A stretch of 64,000 nucleotides of DNA from Chryseobacterium sp. (lineage in GTDB: Bacteria; Bacteroidota; Bacteroidia; Flavobacteriales; Weeksellaceae): positions 26,765 to 90,764 of the forward strand of contig JAITUA010000019.1 of assembly GCA_031286615.1 (NCBI GenBank). The letters run 5' to 3'. How positions within the stretch are numbered: position 1 is the stretch's first letter; each line of letters begins with the position of its first letter. The position numbers and the translations under genes are program-made. The notes under the pieces are model-generated. The model saw only the letters and a list, made by a program, of their open reading frames with translations. It did no database searches and was not told the origin of the DNA. Positions 50,462 to 58,107 of the stretch are shown one piece after another.

Positions 50462-50968
50462 ATGAAAAAAATTATTGCAGGCGCATTCGCGCTCTCATTA
50501 TTCGTTGTTTCATGTAAAAAAGAAAATAAAACAGAATCTTCAGCAAGCACAGATACTTTGGCTACAGTAATGCCCAAAGATTCTGTCATCACAAAAAATG
50601 ATTCTGTAGCATCACCACCTCCTTCTGCTCCGGCTCCGGACAATATTATCACCAAAAATGTTGGTAAGTACCCGCATGATATTAAATTCTTTGAAGATAA
50701 GGGCATCACAGATAGGCTGAAAAAGTTAGTAGGAGCCCAATATGATGAAATGGTAAAGAATTTCAATGTGGAAAGTCCTGTCACATCAGAAAACGGAATT
50801 TATAAACTTTCAGGATGTAAGCAGCATGACTGTCCTGGGTATGCAACGCATGTCTACTACGATGCTAAGAATGATAATCTGAATGTTTCTATTGATAAAA
50901 GCGGAAAGGTAACAGACTTTGCTGAAAAAGGGAAAATAACGGTTTCCGAAACCTTGAAAGCGAAATAA
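50462..50968 (+). CDS. Ivy-like lysozyme-inhibitor lipoprotein
   Basis: A 168-residue lipoprotein: lipobox VVSCKK with Cys18, a Thr/Ser/Pro-rich linker (~25-62), then a compact domain. The segment SGCKQHDCPGYATHVYY has CKQHDC (119-124), closely matching the CKPHDC loop that E. coli Ivy inserts into the active site of C-type lysozyme. The preceding segment (LVGAQYDEMVKNFNVESPVT) fits the Ivy beta-strand region. It probably protects cell wall in the periplasm. The call rests on this motif and domain length; sequence identity elsewhere looks low. Confidence 0.7.
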   Translation: MKKIIAGAFALSLFVVSCKKENKTESSASTDTLATVMPKDSVITKNDSVASPPPSAPAPDNIITKNVGKYPHDIKFFEDKGITDRLKKLVGAQYDEMVKNFNVESPVTSENGIYKLSGCKQHDCPGYATHVYYDAKNDNLNVSIDKSGKVTDFAEKGKITVSETLKAK

Positions 50969-50975
50969 AATATAC

Positions 50976-51123
50976 AAGTTGGGAAGCTGGAAGATAGAAG
51001 CCATTAATGGTGTTCTATATCTATTGAAATCAAAATAGAACTATTTTTCAAAAGTTTATTAATTGGAATAAAGTTATTCATAAGACATTATGTACTTCGT
51101 GCTCCCAGCTTCCAACTTCGAGC
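50976..51123. repeat. Intergenic inverted repeat (family E)
   Basis: AGTTGGGAAGCTGGAAGAT (50978-50996) and, at 51100-51117, TGCTCCCAGCTTCCAACT are imperfect inverted arms around about 100 bases without coding potential. Different in sequence from families A-D. It lies directly before the terminator of the flavin reductase gene. Confidence 0.6.
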
Positions 51124-51125
51124 AT

Positions 51126-51160
51126 AAAAAAAGAAGCCTGAAATTTCAGGCTTCTTTTTT
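51126..51160. terminator. Bidirectional terminator
   Basis: AAAAAGAAGCCTGAAA and TTTCAGGCTTCTTTTT form a perfect 16-bp stem with T-runs, between the Ivy-like gene and the end of the flavin reductase gene. Confidence 0.88.
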
Positions 51161-51984
51161 TATTTTACCGTGAGTAAAACCCAGGCTTCTTCCACTTTAC
51201 TTTCCAGAAGCAGTTTCTGGGCGTTCAAATGAATATTTTCATCAGCATGGAAGTTGCCCGCAGGTAATACTTCTGTATTGGCAAGCATTCCAAGGTCATT
51301 TCCTGTAAATACTTTGCTGTATTTTATGGAATCCGGGAGCTGATCAAAGCCGATTCCTTTTGTTACCAAAGGTTTTGGAACTTCAAAAAGACTGTTTTCA
51401 TTGCTTCTGGAATACCAGTTACTGCCTAAACGGGCTACCATATCCAGTTTTTTCTGATCCAGATTTCCGGCTTCATTCAGATATTCTTCTCTGATATGAA
51501 TTTTCTGCACTTCACAGATTACCAGATTTCCTGCGCCGCCCTGATCTCCCAATGACTTTACCTCTAAAACTTTACATTCAAAGTTAACAGGACATTCTTC
51601 AATCAGTTTAGGCTGTACAAGATCAGCATCTTTCATGGTAAGTCCGGATTTGATAAACTCATTCACTCCGGTTTCATATTCTGTAGAAGCTAAAGAGATT
51701 TGCTGTACAATTGGAAAATTCACTGTTCCAATAACGACTTCAGGTACTTCAAGAACATTTTCCAGCGTGTGCTTCGTTGTATTATCGCGTACTCTCCTTG
51801 AGGGTGAAAAAATCAAAATCGGAGGAACCGTACTGAACATATTAAAAAAGCTGAACGGAGATAAGTTGATGGTACCATCTTTATCTACCGTAGATGCCAA
51901 AGCAATGGGGCGTGGTGAAACAGCCGTCTGCATGATGGTTTGAAGTTGTACGGAAGTTATCTCGGAGGGGATTACTGTTTTCAT
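51160..51984 (-). CDS. Flavin reductase family protein
   Basis: A 274-residue protein from the ATG at 51984 (MKTVIPSEITSVQLQTIMQ). A nine-codon extension upstream would run into the repeat arm, so it is rejected. The core flavin-binding segments are AVSPRPIALASTVDKDGTIN and LSPFSFFNMFSTVPPILIFS; family members bind FMN and reduce it or act as decarboxylases. Related genes are often near homogentisate-pathway genes in Bacteroidota, and here it lies beside fahA. Exact role unknown. Confidence 0.9.
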   Translation of the reverse strand: MKTVIPSEITSVQLQTIMQTAVSPRPIALASTVDKDGTINLSPFSFFNMFSTVPPILIFSPSRRVRDNTTKHTLENVLEVPEVVIGTVNFPIVQQISLASTEYETGVNEFIKSGLTMKDADLVQPKLIEECPVNFECKVLEVKSLGDQGGAGNLVICEVQKIHIREEYLNEAGNLDQKKLDMVARLGSNWYSRSNENSLFEVPKPLVTKGIGFDQLPDSIKYSKVFTGNDLGMLANTEVLPAGNFHADENIHLNAQKLLLESKVEEAWVLLTVK

Positions 51985-51995
51985 ATTTTTATTTA

Positions 51996-52478
51996 ACCAC
52001 AAAAGGCACAAAAGTTTTTAAGTAAAATTGTTTTATTTTTTTAAGTTCAAAAAAGCATATCGTAATATTGATTCACAAAGGTTTCCTGTCCTTCATGATA
52101 TAAATTTTTCACATTAAAATTTACCAAAATGCCTTTTGGTTTCTTCATTAGGTTGATATAGTTTAGAAGTTGGGCTCTATGAATTTCGTTTAGTTTTGCA
52201 ACTGATTTTAATTCTACCACAATTAAGTCTTCAATTAAAAAGTCACAAAAGAAATCACAATTAATTTCTTTTCCTTTATAATACACCGGAACTTTCAGCT
52301 CAGACTTAAAATTAATATTTCTCAATCTAAGTTCTTCTTCCAGACATTTATGATAGACACTTTCCAATAAACCAGGACCTAGAACTTTGTGAACTTCTAT
52401 ACAAGCACCATTTATCTTATATGTTAGATCTGTTAAATAGGACTGTGTAATCATAAATCCTTTTGTGACTTTTGTGGT
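51996..52478. mobile_element. 483-bp inverted-repeat unit carrying a GxxExxY gene (B1)
   Basis: The left arm ACCACAAAAGGCACAAAAG (51996-52014) and the right arm CTTTTGTGACTTTTGTGGT (52460-52478) are inverted copies agreeing at 18 of 19 positions. Between them lie only the GxxExxY gene, 5 bases before its ATG and about 32 AT-rich bases after its stop. The unit fits exactly between the flavin reductase start and the fahA stop, leaving 11 and 6 bases of flank. The gene-free element at 59827-59960 has almost the same arms. Target-site duplications are not evident. Mobility is inferred. Confidence 0.6.
52047..52454 (-). CDS. GxxExxY protein (PD-(D/E)XK nuclease-like)
   Basis: A 135-residue protein with the signature GLLESVY (G28, E31, Y34). 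The nuclease-like core follows: D71 in CDFFCDFLIED, the E81-L-K83 pair in IVVELKSV and Q95 in HRAQLLNYINLMKK, as in the PDDEXK_3 family. Members occur widely, often many per genome, without known function. The gene lies between 19-bp inverted repeats. Its AAGGA ribosome-binding-like word at about 8 bases before ATG is supplied by the right repeat arm, so expression may depend on the repeat. Confidence 0.92.
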   Translation of the reverse strand: MITQSYLTDLTYKINGACIEVHKVLGPGLLESVYHKCLEEELRLRNINFKSELKVPVYYKGKEINCDFFCDFLIEDLIVVELKSVAKLNEIHRAQLLNYINLMKKPKGILVNFNVKNLYHEGQETFVNQYYDMLF

Positions 52479-52484
52479 AAAAAA

Positions 52485-53732
52485 TTATAGTGTTGGAATA
52501 ATTTTACCGGAAACTTCACCGAAACCTACTCTCATACCATCTTTTTCAGCCCATGCTTTCATGGTAACGGTATCATTATCTTCAATGAATTTTCTTTCTT
52601 CACCGTTGCTTAATGATAGAGGATTTTGTCCTCTCCAAGTCAGTTCAAGCATAGAACCGAAAGATTTTGGATCACTTCCTGAAATGGTACCACTGGCATA
52701 TAGATCTCCCACTTCCACGTTACATCCGTTTACGGTGTGGTGTGCCAGCTGCTGGGTCATATTCCAGTACATGTGTTTGTAATTGCTTTCGGAGATTAGG
52801 TTTTGTTCTCCGTTTTCTGGCTGAATATAGACTTCAAGATTGATATCATAGTTTTGATCTCCTTCAAATTTTAAATATTCTAAAACTTCAGGATCCTGTA
52901 CTGGTGAAGCTGTTCTGAACGGCTCTAAAGCTTCAAGAGTAACTACCCATGGAGAGATAGAAGAACCAAAGTTTTTCGCAAGGAATGGCCCTAGCGGAAC
53001 ATATTCCCAAGATTGAATATCTCTTGCAGACCAGTCATTGAAAACTACCATTCCGAAGATCGCATCTTCTGCTTCTTTGGTAGAGATACTTTCTCCCATC
53101 TCTGTATTTTTATTGATGATGAAAGCCATTTCCAATTCAAAATCCAGTTGTTTACATGGTCCGAATACAGGTTTATCAGCATCAGCAGGTTTCATCTGAC
53201 CTTTCGGGCGGTTGATTTCTGTTCCGGATACTACAATTGAAGATGCTCTTCCGTGGTAACCTACGGGTAAATGTTTCCAGTTAGGTAATAAAGCATTTGC
53301 AGGGTCACGGAACATTTTCCCTACGTTGGTAGCATGTTCAATGCTGCTGTAAAAGTCTGTATAATTGGGGATGTGAACAGGCATCATCATTTTTACTTTA
53401 TCAAGATCATAGAAAGCTTCTTCTATTGTTTTCTGATCCTTTGATAAAGTTGATCCTTCCTGTAATAAGGTTTGAATTTTAGTACGAACAGCATTGGTAA
53501 CCGGTTTACCAAGCTCGATAAATTCGTTGATGGTATACGCTTCAAAAACATTGTCGTCTAATCCTTCAATATCTTCAAAATAACCAAGATCATACAAGGT
53601 AGCAAGATCAACTACCTGATCTCCGATTCTTGTACAGCATCCGATATATTCTTTGTTAAAAACTGCGACTCCGAAAGGAATATTATGTATAGAAAAATCC
53701 GAGTTTGAGGAATAGTCTACAAATGATTTCAT
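52485..53732 (-). CDS. fahA: Fumarylacetoacetase
   Basis: A 415-residue enzyme catalysing the last step of tyrosine degradation, splitting fumarylacetoacetate into fumarate and acetoacetate. The N-terminal SH3-like part is followed by the FAH catalytic domain: HATNVGKMF, LPVGYHGRASSIVVSGTEI (catalytic His), CKQLDFELEMAFIINKNTEM and FNDWSARDIQSWEYVPLGPF (metal ligands). Length matches FAH (~419). hppD lies 1.8 kb upstream and hmgA 7.5 kb upstream on the same strand. The stop is 6 bases from the right arm of the GxxExxY unit. Confidence 0.96.
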   Translation of the reverse strand: MKSFVDYSSNSDFSIHNIPFGVAVFNKEYIGCCTRIGDQVVDLATLYDLGYFEDIEGLDDNVFEAYTINEFIELGKPVTNAVRTKIQTLLQEGSTLSKDQKTIEEAFYDLDKVKMMMPVHIPNYTDFYSSIEHATNVGKMFRDPANALLPNWKHLPVGYHGRASSIVVSGTEINRPKGQMKPADADKPVFGPCKQLDFELEMAFIINKNTEMGESISTKEAEDAIFGMVVFNDWSARDIQSWEYVPLGPFLAKNFGSSISPWVVTLEALEPFRTASPVQDPEVLEYLKFEGDQNYDINLEVYIQPENGEQNLISESNYKHMYWNMTQQLAHHTVNGCNVEVGDLYASGTISGSDPKSFGSMLELTWRGQNPLSLSNGEERKFIEDNDTVTMKAWAEKDGMRVGFGEVSGKIIPTL

Positions 53733-53786
53733 AAGTTTAGATTTTAGTTAGATTAAAATATTGCTGAGAGCTTTTTCTCAGAATAT

Positions 53787-54248
53787 TTATTTTGTCTTTT
53801 TTGAGTAAGATGCTTCATCTATCCATCTGTCTCTGGTATTGACATCGATGAGATATAAAATATTATCCTGCTGGGTCAACAATAATGTTTTCGTAACAGG
53901 CATTGGTATTTTTTTATTTTCAAGCATATCTGCTCTTAAAGAAATAATATTTTTTTTTCTGATGATATCACCGGTGAAAACATTAGAACTGCTTTCTCCA
54001 GTAGCTTTATCATCGAAAACTTCTACATAGGTGGCATTGTTCCCTTTGATAATAATAAAGTCCCGTTCCGTATGATCGGCCTCATCTTTGATGAAAACGA
54101 ATTTCTTGTTATCAATATTTACATTTTCAAGATGCTGATTGATGCCTTTTCTTTGTTCAAGTCGGTTAAGGATTTCATTCAATGAACCATATTGTGCTTT
54201 AAGCCCTAAAGTTCCTAAAAGGGAAATCCCAATTAAAAGTTTTCTCAT
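53787..54248 (-). CDS. Exported hypothetical protein
   Basis: From the ATG at 54248 the protein has 153 residues and starts with a signal peptide (MRKLLIGISLLGTLGLKAQ). A 16-codon upstream extension would pass through the hppD terminator and remove the signal peptide from the N-terminus, so it is rejected. No motif I recognise in the mature part, which is rich in Asp, Lys and Asn. Its role is unknown; location between hppD and fahA may be chance. Confidence 0.7.
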   Translation of the reverse strand: MRKLLIGISLLGTLGLKAQYGSLNEILNRLEQRKGINQHLENVNIDNKKFVFIKDEADHTERDFIIIKGNNATYVEVFDDKATGESSSNVFTGDIIRKKNIISLRADMLENKKIPMPVTKTLLLTQQDNILYLIDVNTRDRWIDEASYSKKTK

Positions 54249-54260
54249 ATACTGTGTTTT

Positions 54261-54299
54261 ATAAAAAAGTTTTGCCAGAATGCTGTATTCTGACAAAAC
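54261..54299 (-). terminator. Terminator of hppD
   Basis: GTTTTGcCAGAAT and ATTCTGaCAAAAC form a 13-bp stem with one mismatch over five bases, followed on the minus strand by TTTTTTAT; 20 bases beyond the hppD stop. Confidence 0.82.
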
Positions 54300-54319
54300 C
54301 TATTTTTTTTAATGTAAAA

Positions 54320-55450
54320 TTAAAGATTACCTCTTCTTTCCTGCTCTCTTTCTAATGCTTCGAATAAAGCTTTGAAGTTTCCGGCACCAAAACTCTGTGC
54401 ACCGTGTCTTTCAATGATCTCGAAGAATAGAGTAGGACGGTCTTCTACAGGTTTGGTGAAAATCTGTAATAAGTATCCTTCTTCATCATGATCAATAAGT
54501 ATACCTAAATCCTGAAGTTTTTTAAGATCTTCATCAATGTGGCCTACTCTTTCAGGAACCATGTCGTAATAAGCTTCTGGTGGAGCAGAAAGAAACTCTA
54601 CACCACGTTTTTTCAATTCCGTTACGGTGTGGATAATATCTTTTGTAGCAACAGCAATGTGCTGTACACCTTCTCCTTCGTAGAAATCAAGATATTCTTC
54701 TACCTGAGATTTCTTTTTACCTTCAGCAGGTTCGTTGATAGGGAATTTTGCAAATCCGTTTCCGTTAGACATTACTTTAGACATCAAAGCAGAGTATTCT
54801 GTATTGATCTGCTTGTCATCAAAAGAAAGGATGTTTACAAATCCCATTACCTTCTCATACCATTCTACAGTCGGGATCATTCTGTTCCAGTCAACATTTC
54901 CTACACAGTGGTCTACATACAATAAACCAGCTTCTTCAGGCTTATAGTTACTTTCCCACTTTTCATATCCAGGCATGAAAGCTCCGTTGTAATTTTTTCT
55001 TTCTACAAACATGTGAACGGTTTCTCCATACGTGTAGATACCGGACATTCTTACCTCACCATGCTCATCAGTTAAAGTTACAGGCTCTAAATACGGTTTA
55101 CCACCTCTTTTAGTTGTTTCTTCAAAAGCTGCATAAGCGTCATCTACCCAAAGTGCCAAAATTTTTACTCCGTCACCATGTTTTTTTACGTGCTCGCTGA
55201 TAAGAGAGTCAGACTTAAGTCCGGTAGTTAATACCAATCTGATTTTTCCCTGTTGAAGCACATAAGATGCACGGTCTCTTACTCCTGTTTCAGGACCCGC
55301 ATAAGCTACAGACTGAAAACCGAAAGCGGTTTTGTAATAATGGGCAGCCTGTTTTGCATTTCCTACATAAAACTCAATATAATCTGTACCGTTGATTGGT
55401 AAGAAATTTTCTGCTTGAGCTATTTTCTCGGCAAATGTAAGTGTTGACAT
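54320..55450 (-). CDS. hppD: 4-hydroxyphenylpyruvate dioxygenase
   Basis: A 376-residue two-domain vicinal-oxygen-chelate enzyme that converts 4-hydroxyphenylpyruvate to homogentisate. The Fe(II) ligands are H181 (YVDHCVGNVD), H264 (VQHIAVATKD) and E344 (LFFEIIERHG), all in the C-terminal domain as expected. QSFGAGNFKALFEALE is the gating C-terminal helix. Length matches other HPPDs. It lies between hmgA and fahA in the same orientation and ends at its own terminator. Confidence 0.97.
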   Translation of the reverse strand: MSTLTFAEKIAQAENFLPINGTDYIEFYVGNAKQAAHYYKTAFGFQSVAYAGPETGVRDRASYVLQQGKIRLVLTTGLKSDSLISEHVKKHGDGVKILALWVDDAYAAFEETTKRGGKPYLEPVTLTDEHGEVRMSGIYTYGETVHMFVERKNYNGAFMPGYEKWESNYKPEEAGLLYVDHCVGNVDWNRMIPTVEWYEKVMGFVNILSFDDKQINTEYSALMSKVMSNGNGFAKFPINEPAEGKKKSQVEEYLDFYEGEGVQHIAVATKDIIHTVTELKKRGVEFLSAPPEAYYDMVPERVGHIDEDLKKLQDLGILIDHDEEGYLLQIFTKPVEDRPTLFFEIIERHGAQSFGAGNFKALFEALEREQERRGNL

Positions 55451-55652
55451 ATTTTCTCTTTTACTTTTATTTTATTGGTATGCAAATTACAAAAATCTTA
55501 GACATTGCGAAAATATTCCCTTGGATTCATTGAATATATTTAACATAAAGTTAAAGAAGAGTTTACTTAAGTATATTTAAGTTTCTTACGTTTAAAATTG
55601 CCTACTTACATTTGTAATACAAAAGACAAGTGAAAAAAATATTTCGAAACAT

Positions 55653-55682
55653 GAAAGCCGTAGAAATTTTCTGCGGCTTTCT
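55653..55682 (-). terminator. Terminator after the regulator-like gene
   Basis: GAAAGCCGtAGAA and TTCTgCGGCTTTC form an almost perfect 13-bp stem over TTT, 3 bases beyond the stop at 55685. T-rich sequence follows on both sides. Confidence 0.75.
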
Positions 55683-55684
55683 TT

Positions 55685-56476
55685 TTATATTGTTTCAATT
55701 TTTCTGTTTAACATTCCGGCATCGGGATTATAATTATCCCATATCTTCCAGGTATTATTTATTTTACGGATGAAATAAATCTGGGTACTCAGCTGGTTGA
55801 CAAAATGTTCTTCTCCGGTTTCTCCCACTTTGAACAGAAGGTTCCAGAATTCCTGAGACTCCAGTATTTTTTTGTCCGGTTCATCTGTAACGATATGAAT
55901 ATCAAAAACTTCATAATTGGATCGGTTGTTTTTAGTAACCAGATGAAAATCCTTATCACAAAGTTCTTTACTGAATTGTGATGCTCTCTCCAGAAACGGG
56001 GAATCGTCAAATACAAGACTTTTCAAAACTTCAGTATTGTGAGTGGGAAACAGCTTGTAAAATTCAAAAGCTGCTGCACAGTAATCATAAACCATCTGCG
56101 TCAGATATGACTGATTATCTGCCTCCTCGTTGTCCTGTTTTTTATGTCTTACAGATAAAATATAATCGTTCAGGTCTTTGTAGCCTAAGAAAATACAGAT
56201 TTTATCTAATGTTTTAAGAAATCTGAGATCATTATGGGTTTTGTCCTGGTAATCATTTTCAAAGAAACGCTGCAGGGTAACATGCGAAATGGTATTTCCA
56301 ATTTCAAATTTTTTCCCCCCTTTCAGCTCTTCAGCTTCTGAGAGCTCATCTTTAATAATTTCGGAAAGAATAATATAATGGCTTCTCTTCCATTCATTCA
56401 CATTCCCCAAAACAGAATTCCTTACTTTGGAATGCTTTATAATTTCTTCCCTTATCGAATTATATATAGTTTTCAA
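55685..56476 (-). CDS. Hypothetical protein with helix-turn-helix-like N-terminal domain
   Basis: A 263-residue soluble protein. Residues ~45-110 contain ISHVTLQRFFENDYQDKTH followed by LRFLKTLDKICIFLGYKDLN, an arrangement like the recognition and closing helices of a small helix-turn-helix domain seen in many Flavobacteriia proteins of unknown function. The C-terminal ~130 residues (DFHLVTKNNRSNYEVFDIHI onward) are alpha/beta without a family I know. Possibly a regulator; no target is suggested beyond its place between the tyrosine and CoA-transferase genes. Confidence 0.65.
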   Translation of the reverse strand: MKTIYNSIREEIIKHSKVRNSVLGNVNEWKRSHYIILSEIIKDELSEAEELKGGKKFEIGNTISHVTLQRFFENDYQDKTHNDLRFLKTLDKICIFLGYKDLNDYILSVRHKKQDNEEADNQSYLTQMVYDYCAAAFEFYKLFPTHNTEVLKSLVFDDSPFLERASQFSKELCDKDFHLVTKNNRSNYEVFDIHIVTDEPDKKILESQEFWNLLFKVGETGEEHFVNQLSTQIYFIRKINNTWKIWDNYNPDAGMLNRKIETI

Positions 56477-56614
56477 TTTGCTTGTTTTTGAATGAGTTTT
56501 ATCAAAAATACTGCCAAAAGATTAATGCTTTTTTATGATTCTGCGGATTTAGATTCAAAATATGTTTTGAGATTTTCGGTAAAAAACAATTTGACAATCC
56601 TTATCATTTGATTA

Positions 56615-57889
56615 TCAGTGTTTAAATCTCTCGAAGGCAGCTCTCTCCAGCATTTCTCTGTCGTCAGGATGAGCAATGCTGATGAGTTCCTGTGCCCTTT
56701 GTCTAAGGTTTTTCCCATACAGGTAAGCCGTTCCGTATTCAGTAACAACGTAATGAATATGTCCTCTTGTGGTTACCACACCAGCTCCCTGTTTAAGAAA
56801 AGGAACGATTCTGGAAATTCCTTTTTTTGTTCTTGCGGTAATGGCTATGATAGGTTTTCCGTCGTCACTTAATGCGGCACCACGCATAAAGTCCATTTGT
56901 CCTCCAATTCCACTGTATTGCATTGTTCCGATAGAATCTGCACATACCTGTCCTGTAAGATCTATTTCGATGGCAGAATTAATGGCAACCATCTTTTTGT
57001 TTCTCATGATGTTGATCGGGAAGTTTACTTCACTCACATCTCTGAAGGCGAATACGGTATTGTCATCTACATAATCATAGAGCTTTCTGGTTCCGAAGCA
57101 GAAACTTGTAATGGTTTTATTATCGTTGTATCCTTTGTATTTGTTGTTGATGACATCATCCTGAATAAGATCTATAACGCCGTCACTCAGCATTTCGGTA
57201 TGAATTCCCAGATCTTTGTGATTGGTAAGACATTTCAAAACCGCATCAGGAATCGTTCCAATACCCATTTGAAGGGTAGACCTGTCTTCAATAAGCTCAG
57301 CCACATTTTTTCCGACGAGCATTTCTTCGGGGCCAACTTTTGAGCCATAATCTACTGTTGGAAGTTCCTCTTCATGCCAAACCAGTTTATGAATTCTGCT
57401 GATGTGGATCATACCGTCTCCGTGGGTTCTTGGCATTCTGGGATTAACTATAGCAACAATGATTTTTGCAGTATCCACCGCTGCTCTTGCAATATCTACA
57501 GAAGTTCCCAGCGTACAGAAACCATGTCTGTCCGGAGGAGATACCGTGACAATTGCGACATCCAAAGGGAGGATATTTTTTCTGAATAAAATAGGAATTT
57601 CACTTAGAAATACAGGGACAAAGTCTCCTCTGTCAGAATTCACTGCATCACGCACAGGAGTGGAAACAAATAAAGAATTGATGAAAAAACTGTCTTTGTA
57701 TTCCGGTTTTGCAATTTCTACATTGCCTTGTTGGGTAATGGAAACCATTTCTACATTTTGTAATCGGTGAGACTGTCTTGCCAGCTCATCAATCAGGTAA
57801 TTAGGGGTACATGCACTGCCGTGAAAAAATACCCGGTTTCCGCTTTTTATCGTATATATTGCTTCTTCTGCACTGATGTAATTATTCAT
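56615..57889 (-). CDS. CoA transferase (acetyl-CoA hydrolase/4-hydroxybutyrate CoA-transferase type)
   Basis: A 424-residue cytosolic enzyme of family I CoA transferases. The catalytic Glu is E232 in GIHTEMLSDGVID and the CoA-binding glycine motif is near IGGQMDFMRGAALS. Family members swap CoA between acyl groups or hydrolyse acetyl-CoA. It shares the pattern with, but is not a close copy of, the gene at 58108. A promoter is recognised at 57951-57984. It may serve acetate or acetoacetate handling near tyrosine catabolism, but substrate is inferred. Confidence 0.9.
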   Translation of the reverse strand: MNNYISAEEAIYTIKSGNRVFFHGSACTPNYLIDELARQSHRLQNVEMVSITQQGNVEIAKPEYKDSFFINSLFVSTPVRDAVNSDRGDFVPVFLSEIPILFRKNILPLDVAIVTVSPPDRHGFCTLGTSVDIARAAVDTAKIIVAIVNPRMPRTHGDGMIHISRIHKLVWHEEELPTVDYGSKVGPEEMLVGKNVAELIEDRSTLQMGIGTIPDAVLKCLTNHKDLGIHTEMLSDGVIDLIQDDVINNKYKGYNDNKTITSFCFGTRKLYDYVDDNTVFAFRDVSEVNFPINIMRNKKMVAINSAIEIDLTGQVCADSIGTMQYSGIGGQMDFMRGAALSDDGKPIIAITARTKKGISRIVPFLKQGAGVVTTRGHIHYVVTEYGTAYLYGKNLRQRAQELISIAHPDDREMLERAAFERFKH

Positions 57890-57950
57890 AATTTATCTTT
57901 TTATAGGGTGTTCACAGTATTTTTTACTTCATAAAATACCGCTCTTCTTT

Positions 57951-57984
57951 CAAAGATAATCTTTATAACCTTACGTATTTCAAA
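57951..57984 (-). promoter_or_regulatory. Promoter of the CoA transferase gene at 56615
   Basis: On the minus strand TTTG (57981-57984) and TATCTTTG (57951-57958) are 22 bases apart, slightly long, and the ATG is about 60 bases downstream. Confidence 0.55.
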
Positions 57985-58047
57985 TATTTTAAGGATATTG
58001 GAAAGACTTTTGTCATATAGGGATTGTTAAAGGCTAAGTCTAAAAAT

Positions 58048-58083
58048 AAAAGGACTAAATGCATTGGCATTCAGTCCTTTTGT
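58048..58083 (-). terminator. Terminator of the CoA transferase gene at 58108
   Basis: AAAAGGACTaAATGC and GCATTcAGTCCTTTT pair over ATTG in a 15-position stem, with A/T-rich flanks, 26 bases beyond the stop. Confidence 0.85.
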
Positions 58084-58107
58084 TTTATTTATTATTTTGA
58101 TGAAATC

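Noticed and set aside
51996-52478. Classical insertion sequence
   Set aside because: The gene is not a DDE, serine, tyrosine or HUH transposase and no clear target-site duplication is visible outside the arms.
55607-55681. Plus-strand TACATTTG followed by a hairpin, as a possible small RNA
   Set aside because: The hairpin is fully explained as the terminator of the minus-strand gene at 55685, and no -33 box precedes the TACATTTG.
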